Origin: Alkanindiges hydrocarboniclasticus
Lineage (GTDB): Bacteria > Pseudomonadota > Gammaproteobacteria > Pseudomonadales > Moraxellaceae
Length of the DNA stretch: 64,000 bases
Direction of reading: 5' to 3'
Assembly: GCF_001982605.1 (NCBI RefSeq)
Contig: NZ_MLCN01000008.1
Location: forward strand, 186,001 to 250,000
Positions 56,527 through 64,000 of this stretch are shown here, in pieces (the first letter of the stretch is position 1; the number at the start of each line of letters is the position of its first letter). The position numbers and the translations under genes were made by a program. Below the pieces are notes generated by a model, which had not been told where the DNA came from, ran no database searches, and saw only the letters and a list, made by a program, of their open reading frames with translations.

Positions 56527-57816
56527 TTAGCGACGTGGTGCCCAGGCTGGCTCCCGTACTTCACCCTGTTCACTGGGCAAACGCATTCTAAACCGGCCAT
56601 CCACGGACATAATGGACAGCATGCCGCGACTGCCTTCACGGGTGGCATACACCACCATTTGACCATTAGGCGAGAAGCTGGGTGACTCATCCAGCGGTGT
56701 GGGCGTTAAAATACTGATGACACCAGAAGCCAGATCCTGTACTGCCACCTGATACTGGCTACCAGCTTTACGGTGTACCAGTGCCAGACTGCGGCCATCA
56801 CTGCTTAAGGTGCCACGTGCATTAAACGGGCCAGAAAATGTCAGGCGGCGGGTGCTGCCGTCATCCAGGTCATAGCGATAAATTTGCGGTGTGCCGCCCC
56901 GGTCTGAAGTAAAGACAAACGATTTGCCATCGGGGCTATAACGTGCTTCGGTATCAATGGCGGTGTCACGGGTCAGGCGTGAAATGCGCTTGGTGGCGAT
57001 GTTCATTTCATATACTTCAGGATTGCCATCCATGGAACCGGTAAACAGCATTTTTTGGCCATCCGGTGAAATGCTGGGCGCACCATTCAAGCCTTTAAAC
57101 TGGGCCAGCACTTCACGTTGACCAGTGGCCAGATCCTGCAAATAAATAGCCGGACGCTTGGTTTCAAAGGAAACGTAAGCCAGCTTGCGTGCATCTGGTG
57201 ACCAGGTAGGCGATAAAATAGGCTCTGGTGATTCCAGAATGGTTTTGGGCTGCTGGCCATCAGTATCGGCAATTTGCAGGGTGTACATGAGTTTGCCTGC
57301 TTCGCGATTACGCAGGACATAGGCAATCTGACCGGAAAAATCACCCTGAATACCGGTTAATGCCTGATAGATTTTATCGGCAATCAGGTGACCAGCTTCG
57401 CGCTGGCGACTGGCTGGCACTTGCAGCACTTCGCCCAGCAAACGGGTATTTTTCTTGACGTCAAACAGTTCATACTGAATTTGCAGGCCATCATCTGACG
57501 GCGTCACTTTACCTACCACCACATAGGGAATGCCGCTATTTTGCCATGTGGCAACATTGATTTCAGCACTGCTGGTAGGGCGTTCAGGCAGGTTAGTCGA
57601 GGCGCTGTTAAATTTGCCCGAACGCTGCAAGTCGCTTTGAACAATGGAATACACCACATTATCAGAAGCAAATGGCACCACTGCAATTTGCGGCGCTTCT
57701 TCAAAAGCTTTGGCGACTTCAAAAGTAAGGGCAGCGTGGGCGACTTGAGTTGTTAAAGCAGGCAAAAATGCACTGCTGGCAACAATGCAGGCAGTGAGTA
57801 AGCGTAATTTAAGCAT
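56527..57816 (-). CDS. tolB: TolB, periplasmic beta-propeller protein
   Basis: The 429-residue periplasmic protein has a signal peptide cleaved near residue 28 (QVAHA). An N-terminal alpha/beta domain (IAVVPFASDNVVYSIVQSDL) is followed by a beta-propeller with WSPDARKLAYVSF, SPDGQKMLFTGS, YSPDGKSFVFTSDRGG and FSPNGQMVVYATREG. TolB bridges TolA and Pal. It lies between pal and tolA on the same strand. Confidence 0.96.
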   Translation of the reverse strand: MLKLRLLTACIVASSAFLPALTTQVAHAALTFEVAKAFEEAPQIAVVPFASDNVVYSIVQSDLQRSGKFNSASTNLPERPTSSAEINVATWQNSGIPYVVVGKVTPSDDGLQIQYELFDVKKNTRLLGEVLQVPASRQREAGHLIADKIYQALTGIQGDFSGQIAYVLRNREAGKLMYTLQIADTDGQQPKTILESPEPILSPTWSPDARKLAYVSFETKRPAIYLQDLATGQREVLAQFKGLNGAPSISPDGQKMLFTGSMDGNPEVYEMNIATKRISRLTRDTAIDTEARYSPDGKSFVFTSDRGGTPQIYRYDLDDGSTRRLTFSGPFNARGTLSSDGRSLALVHRKAGSQYQVAVQDLASGVISILTPTPLDESPSFSPNGQMVVYATREGSRGMLSIMSVDGRFRMRLPSEQGEVREPAWAPRR

Positions 57817-57893
57817 GGTTTAGCAACTCCTTAAGTATTCGTGACTATTTTTTGATTGATTTTTGACTGGGCTACCATAGCAATTTTTTTCCA

Positions 57894-59561
57894 TTATTTA
57901 AATGTGGGTTCAAGCCGCTGTGCCAGTTTGCGTGCTTCTGGATCATCCGGCATGTCATATGGTGCTGCTTGTTCAATCGCAGCGCGGATACTGGCATCAC
58001 AGTCATCATTTCCACTTGACTTGGTGATGACGACCGAGGCGATCTGACCACTGGTAGTGAGGCTAATTCGTGCCTTGGCCGAGTTACCATCACAGCCTGC
58101 CGGTTTACGCCACGCACTTTTCATTCTATTCTGGAAACCTGCAGTTGAAACAGCAGCTACTTTTTTAGCTTCTGCCTTGGCATCGGCTTTCGCTTTTGCC
58201 TCACTCTCAGCTTTGTCGCGTGCATCATCTTCTGCTTTGCGCTTGGCATCTTCGGCCGCTTTTGCCTTAGCGTCATCTGCCTTACGTTTAGCATCTTCAG
58301 CAGCTTTCGCTTTTGCTTCATTCGCTGCTTTGGCTTTGGCATCAGCCGCGGCTTTTTGTTTGGCATCGGCATCTGCTTTTGCTTTGGCATCACTTGCAGC
58401 TTTCTTTTTAGCGTCGCTATCGGCTTTGGCTTTTGCCTCGGCGTTCGCTTTTCGTTTAGCCTCAGCATCAGATTTTGCCTTAGCATCAGCGTCGGCTTTA
58501 CGTTTGGCATCAGCATTTGCTTTAGCCTGTGCATCCTGTGCCCGTTTTTTCTCGGTGTCTGCCTTGGCTTTTTCAGCATCTGCTTTGGCTTTGCGGTCAG
58601 CTTCGGCTGCCTTGCGTTTTTTCTCTTCAGCGGCTTTTGCTTTGGTTTCCTGCTCAGCCTTACGTGCCTGTTCAGCTTTACGCTTGGCGTCATCAGCCTG
58701 ACGTTGAGTTTCTTCAGCTTGTTTCTTTTTTTGCTCAGCCGCTTTTTGCTTCTCTTGCTGTTTAGTTTCTTGTTGCTTACGCTTGGCTTCTGCAGCGGCG
58801 TTTGCTTTTGCTGCTTCTTGCGCTTTACGTTTGGTTTCAGCCTTTTCTTCAGCCGCTTTTAGTTTGGCATCTTGGGTAGCTTTGCGTTTGGCATCCAGTT
58901 CTGCCTGACGTTTAGCCTGCGCATCGGCTTTAGCTTGCTCAGCCTTGCGTTCAGCATCGGCTTTTGCTTGCTGTTGTTTGACTTCGGCTGCTTGTTGCGA
59001 GGCCTTTTCCTGTTGTTGCTTTTTCGCTTCAGCAGCTTGTTCCTGAGCCTGCTTTTGTTGTTCGGCTTTTTGCTCAGCTTGCTTTTTGCGGGTTTCAGCT
59101 TTTTGGGCTTCTGCTTGCTTAGCTGCATCACGTGCTTTTTGTTGGGCTTCCTGCTGTTTTTTCTGCTCAGCATCAGCTTGTTGTTTAGTCTTTTTTTGCT
59201 CAGCAGCTTTAAGGGCAGCCAGTTGTTCAGCCGTTGGGCCAGCAGGCTCAGGCTCCACAATGGGTGCTGGTTCAACCGCAGGTTCAGGCTCGGCTACTGG
59301 CTCTATGACTGGCTCTGTAACCGGTTCAGTTGCAGGGGCTTCATTTGAGGGAGGCGGAGTGGATGAAGCAGCACTATCCTGCATTTGTTCTAATTGTTCT
59401 GGAGTGACCAAAATCGCTTGCAATGGCTTGGGCGGAATGAGCGGATCACTTGTTCCAAAATACAGCAAACCACCCAGTAGACTGGCATGCAAAATCAGAG
59501 TAATAGCCAGTGGCAGGCGATTTTGTTTAAAAGACGATGGCAAAGGCCGTTTCATTGACAT
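57894..59561 (-). CDS. tolA: TolA, energy-transducing inner-membrane protein
   Basis: The 555-residue protein has one membrane helix near 16-37 (LPLAITLILHASLLGGLLYF) and a Pro/Glu-rich segment (PEPAVEPAP). A very long Ala/Lys/Glu-rich helical domain (about 110-465) is made of repeated AKADADAKxKA-type units. The C-terminal domain III has NRMKSAWRKPAGCDGNSAKA and SSGNDDCDASIRAAIEQA. TolA connects TolQ/TolR in the inner membrane to TolB/Pal. The helical domain is longer than in E. coli TolA (421 residues in all). The first ATG, a few bases after tolR, is used. Confidence 0.96.
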   Translation of the reverse strand: MSMKRPLPSSFKQNRLPLAITLILHASLLGGLLYFGTSDPLIPPKPLQAILVTPEQLEQMQDSAASSTPPPSNEAPATEPVTEPVIEPVAEPEPAVEPAPIVEPEPAGPTAEQLAALKAAEQKKTKQQADAEQKKQQEAQQKARDAAKQAEAQKAETRKKQAEQKAEQQKQAQEQAAEAKKQQQEKASQQAAEVKQQQAKADAERKAEQAKADAQAKRQAELDAKRKATQDAKLKAAEEKAETKRKAQEAAKANAAAEAKRKQQETKQQEKQKAAEQKKKQAEETQRQADDAKRKAEQARKAEQETKAKAAEEKKRKAAEADRKAKADAEKAKADTEKKRAQDAQAKANADAKRKADADAKAKSDAEAKRKANAEAKAKADSDAKKKAASDAKAKADADAKQKAAADAKAKAANEAKAKAAEDAKRKADDAKAKAAEDAKRKAEDDARDKAESEAKAKADAKAEAKKVAAVSTAGFQNRMKSAWRKPAGCDGNSAKARISLTTSGQIASVVITKSSGNDDCDASIRAAIEQAAPYDMPDDPEARKLAQRLEPTFK

Positions 59562-59570
59562 ACGTGATTG

Positions 59571-60023
59571 CTAGCCTTGGGATTTTGGTTGGTCAGTGAG
59601 TAAGCCAACCTGACTCAGACCGGCCTCTTGTAGGGTGGACATGAGACCTACCACTTTACCGTAGGCCACATTTTCGTCGCCATTAACCAGTACCAGCAGT
59701 TTTTGCTGTTTTTGTTCGGCTTCACTTTGGGCTTCGGCCAGTCGGGTTTTCAGTTCATCGAGCGTTACTTGGTCAATATCATTACCGAATTTCAGGGAAT
59801 ACTGACCATCACTTTCAACTGTGACAATAGCAGGCTGGGTTTCAGACTGAAAAGGAGTACTCTTGGCTTGCGGTAAATCAACGGTAATGCCAGAAGTAAT
59901 CATGGGAGCTGTCACCATAAAAATAACCAGCAATACCAGCATGACATCAATATAGGGCACTACATTCATATCACTTTTTAAGGGCTTTTTAATCCGGCCA
60001 AACGGGCTGCCTTGCAATGCCAT
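59571..60023 (-). CDS. tolR: TolR, proton-channel stator subunit
   Basis: The 150-residue protein has a short cytoplasmic N-terminus and one membrane helix (VPYIDVMLVLLVIFMVTAPM) with the key Asp25. A periplasmic domain follows (SGITVDLPQAKS, LVLVNGDENVAYGKVVGLM). It is a homologue of ExbD/MotB and forms the proton path with TolQ. It is separated from tolQ by 2 nt. Confidence 0.96.
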   Translation of the reverse strand: MALQGSPFGRIKKPLKSDMNVVPYIDVMLVLLVIFMVTAPMITSGITVDLPQAKSTPFQSETQPAIVTVESDGQYSLKFGNDIDQVTLDELKTRLAEAQSEAEQKQQKLLVLVNGDENVAYGKVVGLMSTLQEAGLSQVGLLTDQPKSQG

Positions 60024-60025
60024 AA

Positions 60026-60769
60026 TCAGGCGTCCTCACGCAGGGAACCAGCCATCTGGTTGCTGGCCTGACTACCTGTACCGGTGCCATCAAGGGATTC
60101 ACGCTGTAACAGTGCAGTCATTTCCTCGGCAAACAGGGCGCGCTGCTGATAAACTGCCTCAGACTTGGCGCTATAACGGTTATATGCCAGTACCGCAGGA
60201 ATCGCTGCAAATAAACCAATCGCGGTAGCAATCAGGGCTTCGGCAATGCCTGGTGCTACCGTTGCCAGTGTGACCTGTTCAACCTGTGCCAAGCCAATAA
60301 ACGCATTCATGATGCCCCAGACCGTACCAAACAGGCCCACATAAGGTGAAACCGAGCCAATGCTGGCCAGTGTTGATGCTCCCTGTTCCAGCACATTTTG
60401 TTCGCGCGACAGTGACACACGCAGCATGCGCTCTGTACCAGAAATAGTATCTTCACGACTGGCCTGACGTTTTTTCAGTTTTAAAAATTCGGTAAAGCCT
60501 TCGTAAAATACTGATTCAATTCCTTGGCGATGCGGGTGGGTCTGGGCATTTTTATAGAGGGTTTTTAAGTCTGCACCCGACCAGAAAATCTTTTCAAAGC
60601 TGCTATCCTGCTGGTTACTCTTGCGAAATGTCATTTCCAGTTTGGCAATTAAAAACCAGCCATAAATGGATGCCAGAAATAAGATCAGCATGACAATCTG
60701 AACCACCGGACTGGCATGCAGGATCAAATCAGAAATATTGAGTGATGTTGGAGTTGCAGTGGTCGGCAT
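60026..60769 (-). CDS. tolQ: TolQ, inner-membrane proton channel
   Basis: The 247-residue three-helix protein has VQIVMLILFLASIYGWFLIA, ASIGSVSPYVGLFGTVWGIM and LIATAIGLFAAIPAVLAYN. The GLFGTVWGIMNAFIGL and EALIATAIGLFAAIPAV blocks are typical of TolQ/ExbB/MotA. With TolR it uses the proton-motive force to energise TolA. Confidence 0.96.
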   Translation of the reverse strand: MPTTATPTSLNISDLILHASPVVQIVMLILFLASIYGWFLIAKLEMTFRKSNQQDSSFEKIFWSGADLKTLYKNAQTHPHRQGIESVFYEGFTEFLKLKKRQASREDTISGTERMLRVSLSREQNVLEQGASTLASIGSVSPYVGLFGTVWGIMNAFIGLAQVEQVTLATVAPGIAEALIATAIGLFAAIPAVLAYNRYSAKSEAVYQQRALFAEEMTALLQRESLDGTGTGSQASNQMAGSLREDA

Positions 60770-60803
60770 GGTTATTTCACAAAAATAAAAAGGGATAATG
60801 AAA

Positions 60804-61202
60804 CTAAGGGGCTGATTTTACAATCAGATCATGGATAAATTCTGGAATTCTTCGGGGTTTTAACTGAGCATCCAGACAGGCTAGTGTAACGTTTGCAGAA
60901 GCCAGCAGCATTTCATCACGGTAAATATTTTGCTGCAAGGTAAATGATACTGATTTACACGAACTTACATCAACAGTCACAACCAGTAAATTATCCATAA
61001 AAATGGGCTTATGGTATTGCACATTGATCTGGTGTACCACAAATGAATAATCGTGCTGGTCCCAATAATGCTGGACACCCAGCGCGCGTAGCCATTCGGT
61101 GCGTGCCCGCTCAAAATAACGGATATGGTTGGCATGGTACACAATACCACCGGCATCGGTATCTTCAATATAAACCCGAATGGGAAACCGGAATGTAGTC
61201 AA
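60804..61202 (-). CDS. ybgC: YbgC, Tol-Pal-associated acyl-CoA thioesterase
   Basis: The 132-residue hotdog-fold thioesterase has RVYIEDTDAGGIVYHANHIR, in which the Asp is the active-site residue and Tyr/His are conserved, and YFERARTEWLRALG. It occurs at the head of tol operons in many Gammaproteobacteria and may act in phospholipid metabolism. The start is a TTG at 61202 with AAAGGAG 6 nt upstream; no ATG is available at that point. It is 34 nt from tolQ. Confidence 0.92.
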   Translation of the reverse strand: MTTFRFPIRVYIEDTDAGGIVYHANHIRYFERARTEWLRALGVQHYWDQHDYSFVVHQINVQYHKPIFMDNLLVVTVDVSSCKSVSFTLQQNIYRDEMLLASANVTLACLDAQLKPRRIPEFIHDLIVKSAP

Positions 61203-61522
61203 GGCAAGCTCCTTTGTTTTACCGACTAAATTTTATTTAAGAGGTTTAAGCAAGTAGGGGAGGACTGTAACGTCAGTCTAAACAGGAATTAATGCAATAA
61301 CATATTATAAGAATTTTGCAGTCAGCAAGTGTTAGTGTGTGATTAATTCATTAAATTAAGGCATTAATTAATGAAAAAAGTATTGAAGCTGCTTGAATCT
61401 GTGCGGGGCCTGAAGCAGTTTATAAACTTTTAAGATCATGTCAGTTTAAAGATCAAGGGCATTGAATTGTCGAAAGCTGCCAGACATATGACAACTTTCG
61501 ATACCACGACAATTAGCAGTGA
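61203..61522. other. Intergenic region upstream of ybgC and downstream of the Bor-like genes
   Basis: A 320-nt stretch. On the minus strand it precedes ybgC and so should hold the tol promoter. A nested hairpin lies at 61466-61513: ATTGTCG pairs with CGACAAT, and inside it TCGAAAG pairs with CTTTCGA. It may end the Bor-like operon, although no T-run is seen. No convincing ORF of useful size is present. Confidence 0.4.
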
Positions 61523-61816
61523 TTACTGGCAATAGACATTGGCAGTACGTGGCGCATAAATACCAATGGTAATTACGCCCAGAATAATATCCATGGGTTC
61601 CTGTACGGTTTGAACTTTGGCCACTTTATCGGCACTGCCACAGATTTGTGCCGCATTAAGCGTTTTTTCCTGACCAATGCCCCAGAACAGGAACGATTGG
61701 GATTCAGAATGCTTAGGCACGGTTTGTGAATTTTTCTTGATTAAACCTGTTTGGGTGGCGCAACCGCTCGCCAATAAAGTACTGCCCATAACAACCGCTA
61801 ATAGAATTTTTTTCAT
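61523..61816 (-). CDS. Bor/Iss family lipoprotein, second copy
   Basis: The 97-residue protein has signal peptide MKKILLAVVMGSTLLASGC with a lipobox (Cys19). The mature domain has FLFWGIGQEKTLNAAQICGS, VAKVQTVQEPMDIILG and IGIYAPRTANVYC. This matches the Bor/Iss pattern (FVSGIGQ ... DAAKICGG ... GIYTP ... VYC) of lambda Bor and E. coli Iss serum-resistance lipoproteins, recalled from the family. GGAG is upstream. It is 15 nt after the first copy, so a two-gene operon is likely. Confidence 0.85.
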   Translation of the reverse strand: MKKILLAVVMGSTLLASGCATQTGLIKKNSQTVPKHSESQSFLFWGIGQEKTLNAAQICGSADKVAKVQTVQEPMDIILGVITIGIYAPRTANVYCQ

Positions 61817-61831
61817 TGACTTATTCTCCAG

Positions 61832-62119
61832 TTATTTGCAGTAAACACGAATTTGACGCGGGGTAAATAAACCGTAGGTCAGATTACCCAGCAACCCGTT
61901 TAAAAAGGTCTGTTGCGTTTGAACTTTGGCAATCTTGTCAGCGCCATCACATACTTCAGCTGCATTTACTTCTTGTTCCTGACCAATACCGGAAACAAAG
62001 AAAGGCTGCATTTTATTGTATGACGGTGTGCTGTTTCCGCCATTCGCCATCAAATAAGTTTGTGTAGTACACCCGGAAGCCAGGATTGCAAGAAGGCTTG
62101 CAATTGCAATTTTTTTCAT
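61832..62119 (-). CDS. Bor/Iss family lipoprotein, first copy
   Basis: The 95-residue protein has signal peptide MKKIAIASLLAILASGC (Cys17). The mature domain has PFFVSGIGQEQEVNAAEVCD, IAKVQTQQTFLNGLLGN and LFTPRQIRVYCK. It is closer to phage lambda Bor than the second copy, including the TQQTFLNGLLG segment. Bor-type lipoproteins reside in the outer membrane and confer serum resistance in E. coli. No phage genes are nearby, so this is a chromosomal pair. A GGGG ribosome site precedes the ATG. Confidence 0.9.
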   Translation of the reverse strand: MKKIAIASLLAILASGCTTQTYLMANGGNSTPSYNKMQPFFVSGIGQEQEVNAAEVCDGADKIAKVQTQQTFLNGLLGNLTYGLFTPRQIRVYCK

Positions 62120-62569
62120 CTTTTACCCCAAATTGTAATTGTGCTTTACTTAAATTAACAAAGCGCACACATTCTACTTGAAGTGTCATGATGTTGGTAT
62201 GGACGAAAATAAAAAAGATAAAGGCTGGAATAGCCTAAGTGTGAACTGGTGCACTGATATTTTGATTATTCAATTTGAATATGATTACAAGTTTTTTACA
62301 GCATGCTCAATTGAACCAGCTTGCCCTGAATAACAAGCTTAATTCTTGCCATTCAGGCCAGACATGGCTTTTCGCCTTGCAAGTGGGTGAGCTATCTTTA
62401 GCACTCAGGCATAGCCTTCGTCTTGCGCAGGGGCACGGCATGAGAACTTGCGGAATATATTACTCAAATGCAAGGCTTCTCCCTGCATTTGAGCGAAGCG
62501 CTCATCTTGCGCACTGCGTCTTGTACTTCGCTTAAATTACTAATTTAAACTCGTTTAGGACAGCAATTC
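62120..62569. repeat. Hairpin-rich non-coding region, possible dispersed repeat
   Basis: A 450-nt stretch between the Bor-like pair and ruvB. CTCAAATGCA (62463-62472) and TGCATTTGAG (62484-62493) form a perfect 10-bp stem with an 11-nt loop. It is followed directly by GAGCG-AAG-CGCTC (62491-62503). The words CTTGCGCA and TCGTCTTG/GCGTCTTG recur. An 86-codon open frame (62275-62535) looks spurious. The organisation looks like a REP-type or degenerate mobile intergenic element. The class is not identified. Confidence 0.45.
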
Positions 62570-63583
62570 TCAATTTCCGCTATTTCCTCGCTCAGGGGGT
62601 ACCATGTCAAACTGGTAATAGGCCTGATTGGTGGCAATACGGCCACGTGCAGTGCGCATGGCAAAACCTTGCTGAATCAGGTAAGGCTCAATCACGTCTT
62701 CCAATGTACCACTATCTTCTGCCATGGCGGCGGCCAGTGCTTCAATACCGGCAGGCCCGCCATTAAAGCGTTCCAGCAGCATTTGCAAATAACGGCGATC
62801 CAGCGTATCCAGTCCGTTTTTATCCACGTTGAGCATATCCAATGCGCGCTGGGCAATATCCTGTGTGACTTCGCCATTGCCTTTGACTTCGGCATAATCA
62901 CGCACGCGACGCAGCAAGCGGTTGGCAATACGCGGTGTGCCACGGGCGCGTCGGGCAATTTCCTGAGCGCCATCTGGGGTCATGGGAATACCCATCAGGC
63001 TGGCCGAGCGATGCACAATATGAGTGAGGTCGGCAACCGAATAAAATTCCAGTCGTTGCACAATCCCAAAACGGTCACGCAGCGGCGAGGTCAATAAACC
63101 GGCGCGTGTCGTTGCTGCCACCAGTGTAAAAGGAGGCAGGTCGAGCTTAATGGAACGCGCCGCCGGGCCTTCACCAATCATGATATCCAGCTGGTAATCT
63201 TCCATGGCCGGATACAGGATTTCCTCAATCACAGGCGACAGGCGATGGATTTCATCAATAAACAGCACATCGCCATGCTCAAGGTTGGTTAGCAGGGCAG
63301 CCAGGTCACCTGCACGCTCCAGCACCGGGCCAGAGGTGGATTTTAAGTTGCCGCCCATTTCACGGGCAATAATATTGGCCAGTGTGGTTTTACCCAAACC
63401 CGGCGGACCAAAAATCAGGGTGTGATCCAGCGCTTCCTGACGGCTGCGTGCCGCATGAATAAAAATTTCCATTTGTTCACGCACAACCGGCTGCCCTACA
63501 TAGTCTTCCAGACTGGTAGGACGAATCGCACGATCAAAATGATCTTCTGGCTTTTCAGTGGCCGTAATTAATCGATCTTGCAT
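62570..63583 (-). CDS. ruvB: RuvB, Holliday junction branch-migration ATPase
   Basis: The 337-residue AAA motor protein drives branch migration on RuvA-bound junctions. Walker A is [12 protein letters not shown] (Lys65), Walker [12 protein letters not shown], sensor [17 protein letters not shown] and the C-terminal winged-helix part [17 protein letters not shown]. It lies 69 nt downstream of the ruvA stop, in the standard ruvAB order. Confidence 0.97.
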   Translation of the reverse strand: MQDRLITATEKPEDHFDRAIRPTSLEDYVGQPVVREQMEIFIHAARSRQEALDHTLIFGPPGLGKTTLANIIAREMGGNLKSTSGPVLERAGDLAALLTNLEHGDVLFIDEIHRLSPVIEEILYPAMEDYQLDIMIGEGPAARSIKLDLPPFTLVAATTRAGLLTSPLRDRFGIVQRLEFYSVADLTHIVHRSASLMGIPMTPDGAQEIARRARGTPRIANRLLRRVRDYAEVKGNGEVTQDIAQRALDMLNVDKNGLDTLDRRYLQMLLERFNGGPAGIEALAAAMAEDSGTLEDVIEPYLIQQGFAMRTARGRIATNQAYYQFDMVPPERGNSGN

Positions 63584-63652
63584 GATTCCTCACCTAATTT
63601 TTTGCTCAACCTTCTCACTCAATCATTATGTGAAATAGGCTTACTTAATCAC

Positions 63653-64000
63653 TTATTGCTTCATCATTGACTTTAGGGCAGCACGAATCAGGTCAGCCGT
63701 TTCAGTGAATTCACTTTTTACGGCGCCAATGGCTTTTTGCGCTTCGAGCGGTTTATAGCCTAAAGAAACTAGCGCTGCTTCGGCTTCGGCCACCGGTGAA
63801 ACGCTGGTGATGCCAAACTGATGGCTGCCCAGACTACTACCATCGCTACCACTGCTGCTTAAATTTTGCAGGCGATCACGCAGCTCAATCACCAGACGCT
63901 CGGCGGTTTTTTTGCCAACGCCAGGAATGCGGGTTAGGGTTGTCACGTCCTGCATGTCAATCGCCTGAATCATCATGGCGCTGCTCATGCTGGATAAAAT
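63653..64000 (-). CDS. ruvA: RuvA, Holliday junction DNA-binding subunit (5' truncated)
   Basis: Only the C-terminal part is in the window; the gene runs off at base 64000. Visible are ILSSMSSAMMIQAID and the helix-hairpin-helix TRIPGVGKKTAERLVIELRD. A Ser/Gly-rich flexible linker and the RuvB-interacting domain with EAEAALVSLGYKPLEAQKAI follow. An ATG at 63988 lies inside the protein and is not the start. Confidence 0.93.
   Translation of the reverse strand: MLSSMSSAMMIQAIDMQDVTTLTRIPGVGKKTAERLVIELRDRLQNLSSSGSDGSSLGSHQFGITSVSPVAEAEAALVSLGYKPLEAQKAIGAVKSEFTETADLIRAALKSMMKQ

Noticed and set aside
58057-59574. Long plus-strand open frames opposite tolA
   Set aside because: They arise from the Ala/Lys-rich codon pattern of tolA on the minus strand and translate to low-complexity Ala/Ser/Leu/Phe repeats with no ribosome sites.
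61371-61433. 20-codon frame starting MKKVLKLLES
   Set aside because: Too short, with no properly spaced ribosome site and no terminator after it.
62275-62535. 86-codon frame in the gap before ruvB
   Set aside because: It has no ribosome site, unusual composition, and runs through the hairpin-rich region; it looks like chance coding within a repeat.

Overview
The window looks like a chromosomal stretch from a gammaproteobacterium of the family Moraxellaceae, close to Acinetobacter or Alkanindiges. The mid-40s GC content judged by eye, the Pil-Chp cluster, GTP-type PEP carboxykinase, a single LolC/E-like permease paired with lolD, a PilZ protein divergent from lol, and paired CSLREA/GlyGly-CTERM proteins all fit this. 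The genus is an inference. I see no prophage, insertion sequence or CRISPR array. Gene density is normal and most boundaries carry clear hairpin terminators.

Region 1-11300 holds the type IV pilus chemosensory operon, read on the plus strand from a truncated pilI: pilI-pilJ-pilK-chpA-chpB-chpC. It encodes receptor, methyltransferase, a giant multi-Hpt histidine kinase, methylesterase and two CheW-like couplers. Region 11300-24300 is housekeeping and small conserved genes: dapE, an entericidin-like lipoprotein, a DUF1853 protein, tRNA-Leu(UAA), tRNA-Cys(GCA), folD with a methyltransferase, pckG, a short-chain dehydrogenase, a YaiI-type protein, a UDG-family protein, an EamA transporter, and a 37-residue open reading frame followed by a strong terminator. 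Region 24300-32600 carries the cell-envelope and DNA-uptake genes: PilZ protein, lolC/F, lolD, comEC, an LpxL-like acyltransferase, an S49 peptidase and a hydrolase.

Region 32600-43550 is a complete acyclic-terpene utilisation (atu) catabolic cluster on the minus strand: atuA, a small unrelated gene, atuB, atuC, two tandem atuD copies, atuE and atuF. A TetR-family atuR is divergent from it. The cluster would convert citronellyl/geranyl-CoA type acids by dehydrogenation, biotin-dependent carboxylation and hydration. Region 43700-47600 has purM-purN divergent from a PerM-like permease coupled to hda.

Region 47700-52130 has two translationally coupled surface proteins with CSLREA motifs and C-terminal GlyGly-CTERM sorting signals. 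They converge on a sigma factor / membrane protein / DUF3106 operon (52186-53540). Region 53690-64000 has an SpoU-type RNA methyltransferase, fbp, the tol-pal operon (ybgC-tolQ-tolR-tolA-tolB-pal), two tandem Bor/Iss-type lipoproteins, a hairpin-rich non-coding stretch, ruvB and the 3' part of ruvA.

Nothing is a proven new system. The best candidates for something undescribed are the 37-residue ORF at 22681-22794, the coupled CSLREA pair, the orphan gene inside the atu operon, the duplicated AtuD and the tandem Bor lipoproteins.
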